A stretch of 64,000 nt of DNA from Candidatus Melainabacteria bacterium (lineage in GTDB: Bacteria > Cyanobacteriota > Vampirovibrionia > Obscuribacterales > Obscuribacteraceae). The notes under the pieces are model-generated. The model saw nothing but the letters and a program-made list of their open reading frames with translations. It was not told the DNA's origin and did no database searches. Positions 7,203-16,396 of the stretch are shown here, in pieces; position 1 is the first letter of the stretch, and each line of letters opens with the position of its first letter. The position numbers were made by a program, and so were the translations under genes. The stretch covers positions 1 through 64,000 of the forward strand of contig JACRFZ010000108.1 of assembly GCA_016212515.1 (NCBI GenBank), given 5' to 3'.

Positions 7203-8660
7203 ATGCTTTTTAATTCCCTCAATTACGCCCTCTTCCTTCCCATAGTCTTTGCTCTCTTCTGGCTCAGCCGTGACAAGTGGAGAGTCTGGATCCTGCTTCT
7301 GGCCAGCTACATTTTCTACATGAGCTGGAAGCCGGTTTTCATCTTGCTCATTTTAGGGCTGACCATAGCCAACTACTATCTGGGCTTTGCCATTCACAAA
7401 AGCCAGGAGCCCAGACGCAAGAAAACCTGGCTGACCGTGGCTATCGCCGGTAACCTTCTCAGTCTGGTCTTTTTCAAATACGCATACTTTTTCAACGACT
7501 GCCTCTCCAGCCTTCTGAAAGCCACGGGGGGAGCCGCTACCCATCTGCCTTTCGACATCATTTTACCCCTGGGGATTTCCTTCTTCGTCTTCGAATTCAT
7601 CCACTATGTAGTGGATGTCTATCGTGGTCATGAGCCCATCAAATCCTTCCCGGCCTTTGCACTTTTCGCCAGCTTTTTCCCCACGCAAATTGCCGGCCCC
7701 ATCAAGCGCTTTCAAGATTTCATTCCGCAGTTTCTCGCCCCGGCCAAACTTACCGTAGCCAGCTTCGACTCCGGACTGAGTTTGATTTTGCTTGGTCTAT
7801 GTAAGAAGGTTTTGATCGCCGATAACCTCAGTTTCTTCGTACAGGGAGGCTTCAGCAAACCGGAGCTCTTCAGCGGTCTGGATCTCTGGCTTTTTGCCTA
7901 TGCCTTCGCCTTTCAAATTTACTTCGACTTTTCCGGCTATACCGACGTAGCACGAGGCTCGGCTATGCTCTTCGGCTACAAAGTGCCAATCAATTTCAAC
8001 CTGCCCTATATGGCCTGCAATATTTCAGAATTCTGGCACCGCTGGCACATCTCTCTTTCCACCTGGTTGCGAGACTACCTTTTCATCCCCCTGGGCGGCT
8101 CCAGAGGTTCTAAGTGGCTCAACTACAGAAATCTGATCATTACCATGACCCTGGGCGGACTCTGGCATGGTGCGGCCCTGCACTTCCTGGTCTGGGGGCT
8201 ATTTCACGGACTCTTGCTGACGGCTCACAAACTCTTGCAACCTATCAAGGAAACCCTCCCGTCCTTGAAAAAAGCCATAGACAGCCCCGCCGGACGAGTC
8301 GCTTCAACGCTTCTAACTTTTCACATGGTCTGCATCGGCTGGGTCTTTTTCCGGGCTGAAACCAATAGCCTGGCCCTGACCATGCTTGCACGTATGCTCA
8401 GCTTGAGTCCTGTAATGGATGGCGGTAAACAACTGGCCATGCTGCTGCCTACTATCAATTACCCGCTCATCTATCCTACTATCTTTCTGATTCTGCCCCT
8501 GCTGGCCGCCGGTCATGTTGCCTGCTACTTCATCGGCAAAGCCGGTCTGGTAGCCAAAACTCCCCAGCTTGCCAGAGCAGCCTTCGTTCTTAGCATGATA
8601 CTGGCGGTGGTGATCTTCTCGCCGGACAAATCTCCTCGTTTCATCTACTTCCAGTTCTAA
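7203..8660 (+). CDS. MBOAT-family membrane O-acyltransferase (AlgI/DltB-like)
   Basis: A 485-aa polytopic membrane protein with about 10-12 hydrophobic segments. It begins FNSLNYALFLPIVFALFW and has QIAGPIKRF as in AlgI-type acetyltransferases. EFWHRWHISLSTWLRDYLFIPLGGSRG and, later, GGLWHGAALHFLVWGLFHG carry the conserved MBOAT histidines (the His of LWHG is the expected catalytic one). Such proteins move acyl groups from the cytoplasm across the membrane to a secreted polysaccharide or teichoic acid, with an SGNH/AlgJ-like partner. The next gene, 14 nt downstream, is such a partner. Start ATG 7203 has only a weak ribosome site. Confidence 0.92.
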   Translation: MLFNSLNYALFLPIVFALFWLSRDKWRVWILLLASYIFYMSWKPVFILLILGLTIANYYLGFAIHKSQEPRRKKTWLTVAIAGNLLSLVFFKYAYFFNDCLSSLLKATGGAATHLPFDIILPLGISFFVFEFIHYVVDVYRGHEPIKSFPAFALFASFFPTQIAGPIKRFQDFIPQFLAPAKLTVASFDSGLSLILLGLCKKVLIADNLSFFVQGGFSKPELFSGLDLWLFAYAFAFQIYFDFSGYTDVARGSAMLFGYKVPINFNLPYMACNISEFWHRWHISLSTWLRDYLFIPLGGSRGSKWLNYRNLIITMTLGGLWHGAALHFLVWGLFHGLLLTAHKLLQPIKETLPSLKKAIDSPAGRVASTLLTFHMVCIGWVFFRAETNSLALTMLARMLSLSPVMDGGKQLAMLLPTINYPLIYPTIFLILPLLAAGHVACYFIGKAGLVAKTPQLARAAFVLSMILAVVIFSPDKSPRFIYFQF

Positions 8661-8674
8661 GGCTCCTGATTTCT

Positions 8675-9925
8675 ATGCACACATCACTGGACAAGCCAAA
8701 AGTAGAAGAGCACCTGAGCAAGAGCGAGGACTTTCGCAAGAGCTATGTCTTGCTGGCCTTTGCCTTATATATTTTGCTGGACGGTATTTTCAGACTCAGC
8801 TCACTGCCTCAGTTTCACAACTTCGATTTTCTAAAGTTCAGCCCCCTCAAGGTACCGCACAGAAGCTGGGTCTACTGGAACGAACGGGAATTCCTCACCA
8901 GCCCGGACAAGAACCCGCCCGATACGGCGCTTTTGGGTTCCTCACTGATGATGGCCGCCCTGCACGGCGGTGACGCCGTTTACCTGAAGCAACCCCAAAA
9001 CGTCGCCTTTCATCACAAAAGCAAGCTCCTGGCCGACTTGCTCACCGCCGCCAGCGGTAAGCCCGAAAGCAATTTCGCCTTTGCCCTGGGCGGAGAAATG
9101 GTTTCTGATGCCTGCATCCTCTTTGAGCATATGCTGAAGGAAAAGGGGGCTCCTCAAAGAGTCATTTACGGCATAGCCCCTCGCGACTTCATGGACTCTG
9201 CACTACCCTCGGTGGCAAGCACCGAGATCTATCGCTACATGAGTCATGTAAGCGATCTCTCCGACTTGGAAATGAAAGCCCGTACTTCCCCTTCGGAAAA
9301 AATAGAATACTGGCTCGGTAAGCTGAGCTTCATTGCCGGACACAAGGAAGATTTCATCTATATCCAGCAGCGCTGGGCCAAGGCCCTGACAGAGAGAGTC
9401 TTACCCTACAAAGATCTCGACACCGTCAAGACGCCCTTACATATCCGCCGCCAGGCCTTCAGTGAACTGCCGGAAGACAGCGGCGCCAATGAAGTGCTGA
9501 CTTGCCCGCCGCAGGTAGCACAGGAAGCCTATGAAGACAATCTGGCCGAATACCGCTACCGTTACCGCAAGATAAACTGGAAACAGTTCGACGATCAACT
9601 CTCCTATCTGGAGCGCATGTTGAGCCGGGCCAGACAAGCCGGAGTCTCCGTAATCCTGGTTAACATGCCTCTCACCAGCGACAACCTGTCCATCATGCCC
9701 GAAAATTTTTACAACCGCTATTTGGAAAAGGTGAAAACTCTTGCCGAGCGTTATCAGGCTAAGGTTCTCGACCTTAACAAGACACAGCTCTTTCCCCGCT
9801 GTTACTTTGCCGATAGCGTGCACCTTAACATGAGGGGAGGCAAACATTTCTTCGAAGTATTGGCCGAAAGGCTTTTTAGGTCTAGCGATCCGCAAACAAA
9901 AGCAATCATGATCAAGCGACCATAA
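8675..9925 (+). CDS. Membrane-anchored SGNH-like acyl-transfer protein (DUF1574/AlgJ-like)
   Basis: A 416-aa protein with one N-terminal membrane segment (VLLAFALYILLDGIF, residues ~26-40) and a large presumably extracytoplasmic domain. TALLGSSLMMAAL near residue 88 is the block I Ser region. VSVILVNMPLT and then FADSVHLNMRGGKHFF near residue 388 give the block V Asp-x-x-His. These fit the SGNH-hydrolase-like domain seen in DUF1574, AlgJ/AlgX and DltD. It sits 14 nt after the MBOAT gene and probably completes O-acylation of an exported polymer. No polymer synthase is nearby, so the acceptor is unknown. Confidence 0.8.
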   Translation: MHTSLDKPKVEEHLSKSEDFRKSYVLLAFALYILLDGIFRLSSLPQFHNFDFLKFSPLKVPHRSWVYWNEREFLTSPDKNPPDTALLGSSLMMAALHGGDAVYLKQPQNVAFHHKSKLLADLLTAASGKPESNFAFALGGEMVSDACILFEHMLKEKGAPQRVIYGIAPRDFMDSALPSVASTEIYRYMSHVSDLSDLEMKARTSPSEKIEYWLGKLSFIAGHKEDFIYIQQRWAKALTERVLPYKDLDTVKTPLHIRRQAFSELPEDSGANEVLTCPPQVAQEAYEDNLAEYRYRYRKINWKQFDDQLSYLERMLSRARQAGVSVILVNMPLTSDNLSIMPENFYNRYLEKVKTLAERYQAKVLDLNKTQLFPRCYFADSVHLNMRGGKHFFEVLAERLFRSSDPQTKAIMIKRP

Positions 9926-9926
9926 A

Positions 9927-9957
9927 TTGCATTTTCTCGCCGCCATTTTTATATAAT
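9927..9957 (+). promoter_or_regulatory. Likely sigma-70-type promoter
   Basis: TTGCAT (9927-9932) and a perfect TATAAT (9952-9957), 19 bp apart, precede the small gene at 10037 by 80 bp and begin right after the stop of the SGNH-like gene. Confidence 0.5.
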
Positions 9958-10036
9958 CAAAAGAGGAAAGACCATCACGGTATTTTTCGAGGATAAATAT
10001 CCGGTATTCATTAAGGCATCAAGCTCAGGCATCCCT

Positions 10037-10306
10037 ATGGACAACTCATATACACTCATTGAAGCGCTGCTCACCGACCTCTGTCGGGCCGCCGACGACG
10101 GAGACTGTTTCGAAGTAGAACGCATTTACGGACAGGCTCTCAATCAAGCTAAGACTACTTTTGGAGAAGAACGCGCGCCTTTGTGCTTGTTGCTCATGTG
10201 CAAAGCGATCTGGTTTCAAACCCATGGACAGTTGCCTCTGGCAGAGGCTTTTAACCGCCGCTTACGGGATATCCTGCGCACCAATCACTTCTCTAAAGAG
10301 TCATAA
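10037..10306 (+). CDS. Small hypothetical protein, TPR-like helical
   Basis: An 89-aa protein starting at ATG 10037 with its own candidate promoter. The sequence is predicted all-helical, with spacing like a single degenerate TPR (CFEVERIYGQALNQAKTTFG ... LCLLLMCKAIWFQTHGQLPLAEAFNRRL). It has three Cys and no signal peptide. It ends one base before the convergent rhomboid-TPR gene. No function can be assigned; a soluble helper to another protein is a guess. Confidence 0.55.
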   Translation: MDNSYTLIEALLTDLCRAADDGDCFEVERIYGQALNQAKTTFGEERAPLCLLLMCKAIWFQTHGQLPLAEAFNRRLRDILRTNHFSKES

Positions 10307-10307
10307 T

Positions 10308-12146
10308 TTACTTTCCGGTGCCGATTGAATCTTTGAGCAATCTGGCTCGCATGAGACGCCCTACCTCGTACTCCATATAGGTGATGTTGCCGCGCTCCAC
10401 CACCTTGTCAAGCTTTTCTCGGGCTGCCGTTTTGCGTCCGCCCTCCAAGTCTGAAACCGCCAGGTAAAAATTAGTTTCAGTCTGCCTGCTCAAATTATTA
10501 CTCTCGCCGGTAAGTTCAGTCAGGTTGGTCCAGCCCAGCAGATAACTCAAGACGGGATAAGGCCAGCAGTGCTCCGACAACTTCTTCTTCACCTGCAGAG
10601 CCAGACTTTTCTGAGCTTCTTCCCGGTGCAGAGCCTGCAAAGCCAGAAGCTTGATTATGAGGGGATAAGTGGCTTTGCCGTTCTTCCAGGCATCCTCCTG
10701 GGCTAGAAGAACATCGGCATCTTGCACGGCGCCCTCATAATCCCCCAGACCAAGGCGAATCATGGCGTAATAGACAAACTGCCGAGGTTGGGAGCGATCC
10801 TTACCCAAACGGCCTAATAGTTCGAGGGACTCTTGTAAGCCCGTGCCGCCCTCGCTGCTACCCTGCTCGGCCAGCAAGACCACCTTCAGGTGCAGGGCTC
10901 TCTTCAAATCAGGATCAGCCTTGAGGGCCTCACCGATCTGAGCGATGGCCTCTTTCAGTCGGCCCTGAGCGCGCAAGATCTCGGCAGACAAAAGCGCACC
11001 ATCAGCCTTTCTGGAAAAAACTCTCGTCAGTTTGCGAGCATCGGCAAAAGCTTCATCAAATTCGTGCAACTGAGTGCAGGCCATGGCCCGCAAGTAGATA
11101 CAGTTAACATCGCCCCCCAACTCCAGAAGCTCGGTAACATCAGTGATCACCTGACGGTAGTAGCCAAGATCAAAAGCCGCTCCCGTGCGAGCCCCCAGTG
11201 CCGCCTTCAGTTCTGCGCCATGCTTAATGGCCGCATTGATATCGGCAAGGGCAGCCTCGTCTTCTTTTAATGCCAGGCGGCTCAAGCCTCGATAGAGAAT
11301 GCCGCTACCGCTCTTGGGATTACGCTGAAGAAACTCGTCACAGATGGTGAGAGCCGCTCGGGCATGGCCCTGATCAAGTTCGTGTACTGCCAGTGCCAGC
11401 TTGTAATTACCCTTGATGTCGAACGGTGCATAGGTAACTACCACAAACAGTCCCACCAGCAAGGAAACGACCCAGGCCCAGGTAGCCATCTTTTCCAGTC
11501 GGTTCCGGCTACGCAGATCGCGCCGGCAAAAATAACCAATGAGAAAGCCGCTGAACAGCCCACCCAGATGATTGGCCACCTGAGCACCGCCACCAATACC
11601 AAGAACAAAGCTGATGGCGGCATAGATAAGCCCCCCGATACCGGTACGCGTCAGAAGAACCCGCACCACAGGCCAGGGCTCGGTAATGGCGAAAACCAGT
11701 AAGGCACCGGCCAGACCGTAAATAGCCCCGGAAGCCCCGGCACCGGCCCCGGTCGGCACCGCCAAAAGACTGAGACAACCTGCTCCTACCGCCGAAACCA
11801 TATAAATAAGAATGAAACGCCAGGTACCGTACATGCGTTCCACTTGCGAACCAAGCAGCCAGAGCACCAACATATTGCTGGCCAGGTGGAAGAAGCCGAA
11901 ATGCAGAAAGCTGGAAGTTAAAAGCCTCCAGGGCTGACCGGTAAGGGTGTCGGGACCATAGCTGGCACCCCATTCAATGGCAGTCGAGGTAGAGGTTCTT
12001 AAGAAGTTGTCGAAGGATGTAAAAGTACACATCGCCAGGAAGACCCCGACATTCAACGCCAGGATGACCAGGGTGGCGCGACGGCCGGACCAGGCGCCGG
12101 AGGCAATGCCCGGGCTTACGGCTGCCCCTTCGACATCGTCCGCCAT
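10308..12146 (-). CDS. Rhomboid intramembrane serine protease fused to TPR domain
   Basis: A 612-aa fusion. Residues ~24-245 form a six-to-seven-helix rhomboid core: WRLLTSSFLHFGFFHLASNM, then GASGAIYGL with catalytic Ser139, and NHLGGLFSGF with catalytic His193. Residues ~255-600 are TPR-like helices (YLRAMACTQLHEFDEAFADARKL and others). Rhomboids cut transmembrane helices within the bilayer; the cytoplasmic or lumenal TPR part may select substrates or partners. The family is normally 200-300 aa, so more than half of this protein is the added domain. It is convergent with the 89-aa gene and stands alone on its strand. Confidence 0.92.
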   Translation of the reverse strand: MADDVEGAAVSPGIASGAWSGRRATLVILALNVGVFLAMCTFTSFDNFLRTSTSTAIEWGASYGPDTLTGQPWRLLTSSFLHFGFFHLASNMLVLWLLGSQVERMYGTWRFILIYMVSAVGAGCLSLLAVPTGAGAGASGAIYGLAGALLVFAITEPWPVVRVLLTRTGIGGLIYAAISFVLGIGGGAQVANHLGGLFSGFLIGYFCRRDLRSRNRLEKMATWAWVVSLLVGLFVVVTYAPFDIKGNYKLALAVHELDQGHARAALTICDEFLQRNPKSGSGILYRGLSRLALKEDEAALADINAAIKHGAELKAALGARTGAAFDLGYYRQVITDVTELLELGGDVNCIYLRAMACTQLHEFDEAFADARKLTRVFSRKADGALLSAEILRAQGRLKEAIAQIGEALKADPDLKRALHLKVVLLAEQGSSEGGTGLQESLELLGRLGKDRSQPRQFVYYAMIRLGLGDYEGAVQDADVLLAQEDAWKNGKATYPLIIKLLALQALHREEAQKSLALQVKKKLSEHCWPYPVLSYLLGWTNLTELTGESNNLSRQTETNFYLAVSDLEGGRKTAAREKLDKVVERGNITYMEYEVGRLMRARLLKDSIGTGK

Positions 12147-12314
12147 TCCACATACTCCTCAGAATCCTTACAACTCATCTGTTTATCCTGCCACAGATTT
12201 ACAAGAAATGCAGCCGACATCGCACATACAAATCACGATCACTGGATTTTTCAGGCAAACGTCGCTATCCTTTTTAATTAGTCGTACAAGTCGGTTGACC
12301 CTGTCAGGATAATT

Positions 12315-12947
12315 ATGAAAGCTGCTCCCCTTTTACTCTCTGCCCTAATGGTGCTTTCCCTCTCTGGTTGTGCCAAGAAGCAAGCTCCCACTGCTTATGG
12401 AAGATGGGGCTATCTTGATAAGACCGGCAAATTCCTGATCCTACCCCAGTTCGACGGAGCGTCGGAAGTGACTGACAACGGCGCCGTAGTGCTGCAGAAC
12501 AAGCATTTAATGCGCCTTGATCCCGAAACCTTGAAAGAGTCGTCAACTCCCATCGGTCCCGATGATAAGGCCGAACTGCCCCCATTGACGGAGTTGCGCT
12601 TCGCCGAGGCCGGTACCGACACATACAAAATTAAAGACGGCGAGACCGTTATCTTCGATCCTTCCGAAAAGAAAAAAGAGCTGCCTTCTGTCTTTCCGAA
12701 AAATGGTCAAGCCTGTGCACGTTTTGGCGACAAGTTTGCCTTCATCACACCCGACGGCAAGCTGGGCGCCGGCATTTTCGATGAAGCCAGACCCTTCCAT
12801 GAAGGCCGCGCCGCCGTTAAGCAGGCCGGAAAATGGGGCTACATAAAGAAAGACGGTTCCTTCATCATTCCCCCTCAGTACCTGGAAGCCGGTTCCTTCA
12901 GTCATGGTCTGGCTCCGGTCAAGCAGCAGCAAGACCCGCCCAATTAG
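12315..12947 (+). CDS. WG-repeat lipoprotein
   Basis: A 210-aa secreted lipoprotein. A type II signal ends in LSLSGC with Cys19 as the lipidated residue. WG-type beta repeats are visible: YGRWGYLDKTGKFLILPQFDGA near residue 28, a degenerate FGDKFAFITPDGK in the middle, and KWGYIKKDGSFIIPPQYLEAGSF near residue 173. WG repeats (PF14903 type) are of unknown biochemical role and occur in cell-surface proteins. ATG 12315 has AGGA about 5 nt upstream. It converges on addA, with 11 bp between the stops. Confidence 0.85.
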   Translation: MKAAPLLLSALMVLSLSGCAKKQAPTAYGRWGYLDKTGKFLILPQFDGASEVTDNGAVVLQNKHLMRLDPETLKESSTPIGPDDKAELPPLTELRFAEAGTDTYKIKDGETVIFDPSEKKKELPSVFPKNGQACARFGDKFAFITPDGKLGAGIFDEARPFHEGRAAVKQAGKWGYIKKDGSFIIPPQYLEAGSFSHGLAPVKQQQDPPN

Positions 12948-12958
12948 TTTTAGCAGAC

Positions 12959-15900
12959 TTAGACCGGAAAGAGTATGCCGGTCTGAGCGAAATATATGTG
13001 AGCCGTCAGGCTGAGACCTGAAAGTTTGGAAAGTTCCGCCCGGTAATTATTTAGCTGAGCACTGTGGCGACCGGCGCGGGCCCGCATCTCCACCTCTCCG
13101 GCGGCATGGTCGGTCTTGAAGTCGACCAGATACCAGTCACCGTCAAAAGTCTGAAAAATCAAATCGGGACGCCGCTTTATCAGGTCTTCCCCCTGCAAAA
13201 GCGAATACTCCGCCTCGTTGTAACGGCGGCTTGCCGTGCTGAGAAGCTGATGAAGTCTACTTTCAAAGTAAATATCAAGCAACCGCAGCCCCTCGGCCAC
13301 CAGTCGCTCCAGCTTCGGGCCATGGGCCATATGAAAGCTCTGGGTGGAAGCGATGTCACGCACATAAACGTAGAGCACCGAGGCATCCGCCTTGCTGTAG
13401 GCAGGCAGATTCTCCATCAAAGCATGAAAAAAGACGCCCAGAAAACTGGGGGAGAAGAGTTCAGGAGCGGCACTGAGGGGACTCAAGAGTGCATCTTTGG
13501 CAGATGCCGGGCTGGTGATACGACTCAGACCCAGTTCATTCACCTTGGGATACTCGATGTTCACAGGCAAAGGAGCAAGCAAGAGTTCTGAAGGCTTGGC
13601 GAGCTGAAGTTCCGGCGCCACTCTGGCAGCGCGCCTGGCCGGCTGAGCAAAACTGAGGCTGTAGGGCACAAGAGCGGAGGCGAAAGGCAGGCTGAGCCTT
13701 AAAGTTCTACCCGGCTCCGGAAAAACAGACTGATCGCCATCGAGCGAGAGCACCGTGCGCAACATGGTTCGATAAGACTGCACCTTGCGCCCTTCCGCCT
13801 TCATAAAAAGGGCAAGGAAATCACGCGCCCGGGTCATGGCCACATAGAGCAAGCGCTTGCGTTCCTCCCATTCCATTTGCCGGTCCAGATAACCGGCTAC
13901 CTGGAACCAGGCCGGAATCTCTTCCTCTTCCAGGCGCTTAGTATTAAAAGCGATACCATAGCCGGGGTGAAAGATGGAGCGAGCGCTGTTCTGCAGAGCA
14001 GCAGCACCCAGGCAGGGCAAAGCCACCGCTGCAAACTCCAGACCCTTGGAGGCATGCACGGTCATAAGCTTGACGGAATCACCGCTATCCAGCGGCGCTT
14101 CCGATTCACGCATATTGAACTCCCTCATGGCGCTCAGTTTGTCCGCGAACTCGCCGCAACTGAGATGGTCGTCTTGACAGGCGAGATGCACGAGCTTCCA
14201 GACATTGCGCGAACGCTGCCTACCGTCGGGAGCAGCCAGCATGGCCAGTTCGTAGCCCGTGCTGGAGACGATCTTATGCACAAGTTCGCTCAGGGGCAAA
14301 AGGGCTGCTTCATCCAGAAGTCTCCTCAAAAGCTGGGCGGCCTTTGCCACCGCCGGCGGAGCTGCGCCTGCAGCCATGGTCTGTAGTCTGGCATAGAGCG
14401 GCCCATCACCGGCTGCACCGATGCGATGAATCAAATCATCGCTGAGAGCGCAGAAAGGCGACCGTAAGACAGCCAGAAGAGAATGACTGTCCTGAGGTTT
14501 GTCCAGAAAGCGCAGCAGACTCTCAAAATCAAGCACTTCCTGGCGTCGCAAAAAGCCGCTACCACCAAAGACCACGAAGGGAATCCCCAGGGAAGCAAAG
14601 ACCTGCTCGAACTGAGCAAAGTCTCTATTGCGCTGCACCAGCACGGCAAAATCTCCAAAGGCCAGGGGTCTTTGGGCGCCGGACTTATCGGTAAGGGTAA
14701 CGCCCCGCGAGAGCTTATCCAGAATCCAATCAGCCACCAGACGAGCTTCATAAACATCCTGACTGGTTGGATCCTCTTCCGGCTTTTCATGCAAGATAAC
14801 TTCCACCCGACTCTCCCTTTCCGGGTCTGAGGAGGAGCTATCTTTGGCCTGGCGGGCCGGACTGAGAGCTTCGAAGGCCGCAACATAAGGCAAAACTCGC
14901 GGATCCCGATCAAAGAGTCGATAGAAAACCGCATTCACAAAATCCACAACTTCCGGATGAGAGCGGAAAGAAGAAGTAAGCTTGGTGACCAGGCTAGCTC
15001 CGGCGAAATCGAGCACACCGTCCTCCAGGCTGCTCTTCCACTTATTGAAAGTAGCGACATCTGCCCCCTGAAACTTATAGATGGACTGTTTGTCATCACC
15101 GATTAAAAACAGCCTGGTGTCGGGTCCGGCCATTAAACTGAGAAGCCTGGCCTGCACATCGTTGGTATCCTGGAATTCGTCCACCAATAAAGCCCGCAGG
15201 CGCTCATGAAAGTAGAGACGGGCACGGGACTGAGGTTGAGAAAGAGCCCGGATCGTCTGATCGATCAGATCGTTATAATCAAGGGCCGTCAGCTTGGCTT
15301 TTTCTTCTCCATAGTATTCGTAGGCAATCTGGAACAGTTGCAGGAGACCGCGGGCGCAAGCAAAACCCCGCTCGTCTTCAGGCAAGAGAGAGGGCGGGAG
15401 CTTTTCCACCACGGCCTTGATTCTTTCCCGGACCGACTTCAGCCCCTCCCGCAGTTCCTTAGACTCGGGCTTATTACCGCCGGCTTTCAAACCACAGGCG
15501 GCAATTGCTTGAAAAGCCTGCCAGGTAAGAGCAGCCGGTCCCTTGCCCGCCTCTTCGAACTGCGACAAAACTTCCAGCCGCACTGCTTCCAGACCATTCT
15601 TGGGATCACTATGAGGATTATTACTCAACCAGAGAAGCGCACGCTTGAGTTCCGGATCCTGCAAGAGCGACTGCGAAGCCTGTTCTCTCACCTGATTCAT
15701 AACCGCCTGGGCCGCAGCCTTCAGGCAGTCAGGCGGCGGCACCATAGTGAACTGGTCGGGCTGTGCCTGCCAACCTGAGGCGGCCCAGACCGCAGCCAGG
15801 GTCTGCTTCAGCTGCATGGAAGAGCGAATCATGCCGGAAAGCAATTTTCGCAGTTCATCTATGGAAAATTCATTCAGCACAAGCAGCGCATCAGCAAGAG

Positions 15901-16390
15901 CAGGCAGAGGCACCGCACCCGAAGCGGCACCAGGCTCTGCACCAATGACGGTGCGAATCGCGTGCTCCACGGATAGGGACAGCATCTCGCTGGTTTTCAA
16001 CTCATCCAGCACTACAAACTGGGGATCGATGCCGCAGTCGCCAGGGAAAGCCTTCAGAATAGACTCGCAAAGAGAGTGAATGGTGCCGATTCTTGCCCCA
16101 TCCACCTCCAACATGGTCTTGCGCCAGCGCTCCGAATAGCCGCCCGCTATCTCTGCGGCGTCACGGGAAAGACTCAAGAACTTACTCTTCAATCGCGAGC
16201 GCATTTCAGCGGCAGCCTTACGAGTAAAAGTAACGGCGATAATATTAGCCAGGCTGATCTCTTCATTGCGCCGTAGGATCTCGACATAGCGCTCTACCAG
16301 CACATGGGTTTTGCCGGAGCCGGCACCAGCCGAAACCAGGACGTTCTCTTGTACGGTGTTGACCGCTACGATCTGCTCGGAAGTCAGCAT
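12959..16390 (-). CDS. addA: AddA, helicase-nuclease subunit of AddAB
   Basis: A 1143-aa UvrD/Rep superfamily 1A helicase with a C-terminal nuclease. Motif I is SAGAGSGKTHVL (residues ~18-29), Ia is VTFTRKAAAEMR, II is LLVDEFQDTN, III is IGDDKQSIYKFQGA, IV follows LTSSFRSHPEV, V is VKLMTVHASKGLEF and VI is LLYVAMTRARD. Near the C-terminus RRPDLIFQTFDGDWYLVDFKTD followed by QLNNYR carries the RecB-family nuclease Asp-...-Asp-x-Lys and QxxxY motifs. AddAB resects double-strand breaks to load RecA. The gene begins 6 nt after addB ends, so both form one operon. Length fits AddA (~1200). Confidence 0.93.
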   Translation of the reverse strand: MLTSEQIVAVNTVQENVLVSAGAGSGKTHVLVERYVEILRRNEEISLANIIAVTFTRKAAAEMRSRLKSKFLSLSRDAAEIAGGYSERWRKTMLEVDGARIGTIHSLCESILKAFPGDCGIDPQFVVLDELKTSEMLSLSVEHAIRTVIGAEPGAASGAVPLPALADALLVLNEFSIDELRKLLSGMIRSSMQLKQTLAAVWAASGWQAQPDQFTMVPPPDCLKAAAQAVMNQVREQASQSLLQDPELKRALLWLSNNPHSDPKNGLEAVRLEVLSQFEEAGKGPAALTWQAFQAIAACGLKAGGNKPESKELREGLKSVRERIKAVVEKLPPSLLPEDERGFACARGLLQLFQIAYEYYGEEKAKLTALDYNDLIDQTIRALSQPQSRARLYFHERLRALLVDEFQDTNDVQARLLSLMAGPDTRLFLIGDDKQSIYKFQGADVATFNKWKSSLEDGVLDFAGASLVTKLTSSFRSHPEVVDFVNAVFYRLFDRDPRVLPYVAAFEALSPARQAKDSSSSDPERESRVEVILHEKPEEDPTSQDVYEARLVADWILDKLSRGVTLTDKSGAQRPLAFGDFAVLVQRNRDFAQFEQVFASLGIPFVVFGGSGFLRRQEVLDFESLLRFLDKPQDSHSLLAVLRSPFCALSDDLIHRIGAAGDGPLYARLQTMAAGAAPPAVAKAAQLLRRLLDEAALLPLSELVHKIVSSTGYELAMLAAPDGRQRSRNVWKLVHLACQDDHLSCGEFADKLSAMREFNMRESEAPLDSGDSVKLMTVHASKGLEFAAVALPCLGAAALQNSARSIFHPGYGIAFNTKRLEEEEIPAWFQVAGYLDRQMEWEERKRLLYVAMTRARDFLALFMKAEGRKVQSYRTMLRTVLSLDGDQSVFPEPGRTLRLSLPFASALVPYSLSFAQPARRAARVAPELQLAKPSELLLAPLPVNIEYPKVNELGLSRITSPASAKDALLSPLSAAPELFSPSFLGVFFHALMENLPAYSKADASVLYVYVRDIASTQSFHMAHGPKLERLVAEGLRLLDIYFESRLHQLLSTASRRYNEAEYSLLQGEDLIKRRPDLIFQTFDGDWYLVDFKTDHAAGEVEMRARAGRHSAQLNNYRAELSKLSGLSLTAHIYFAQTGILFPV

Positions 16391-16396
16391 AGATTC

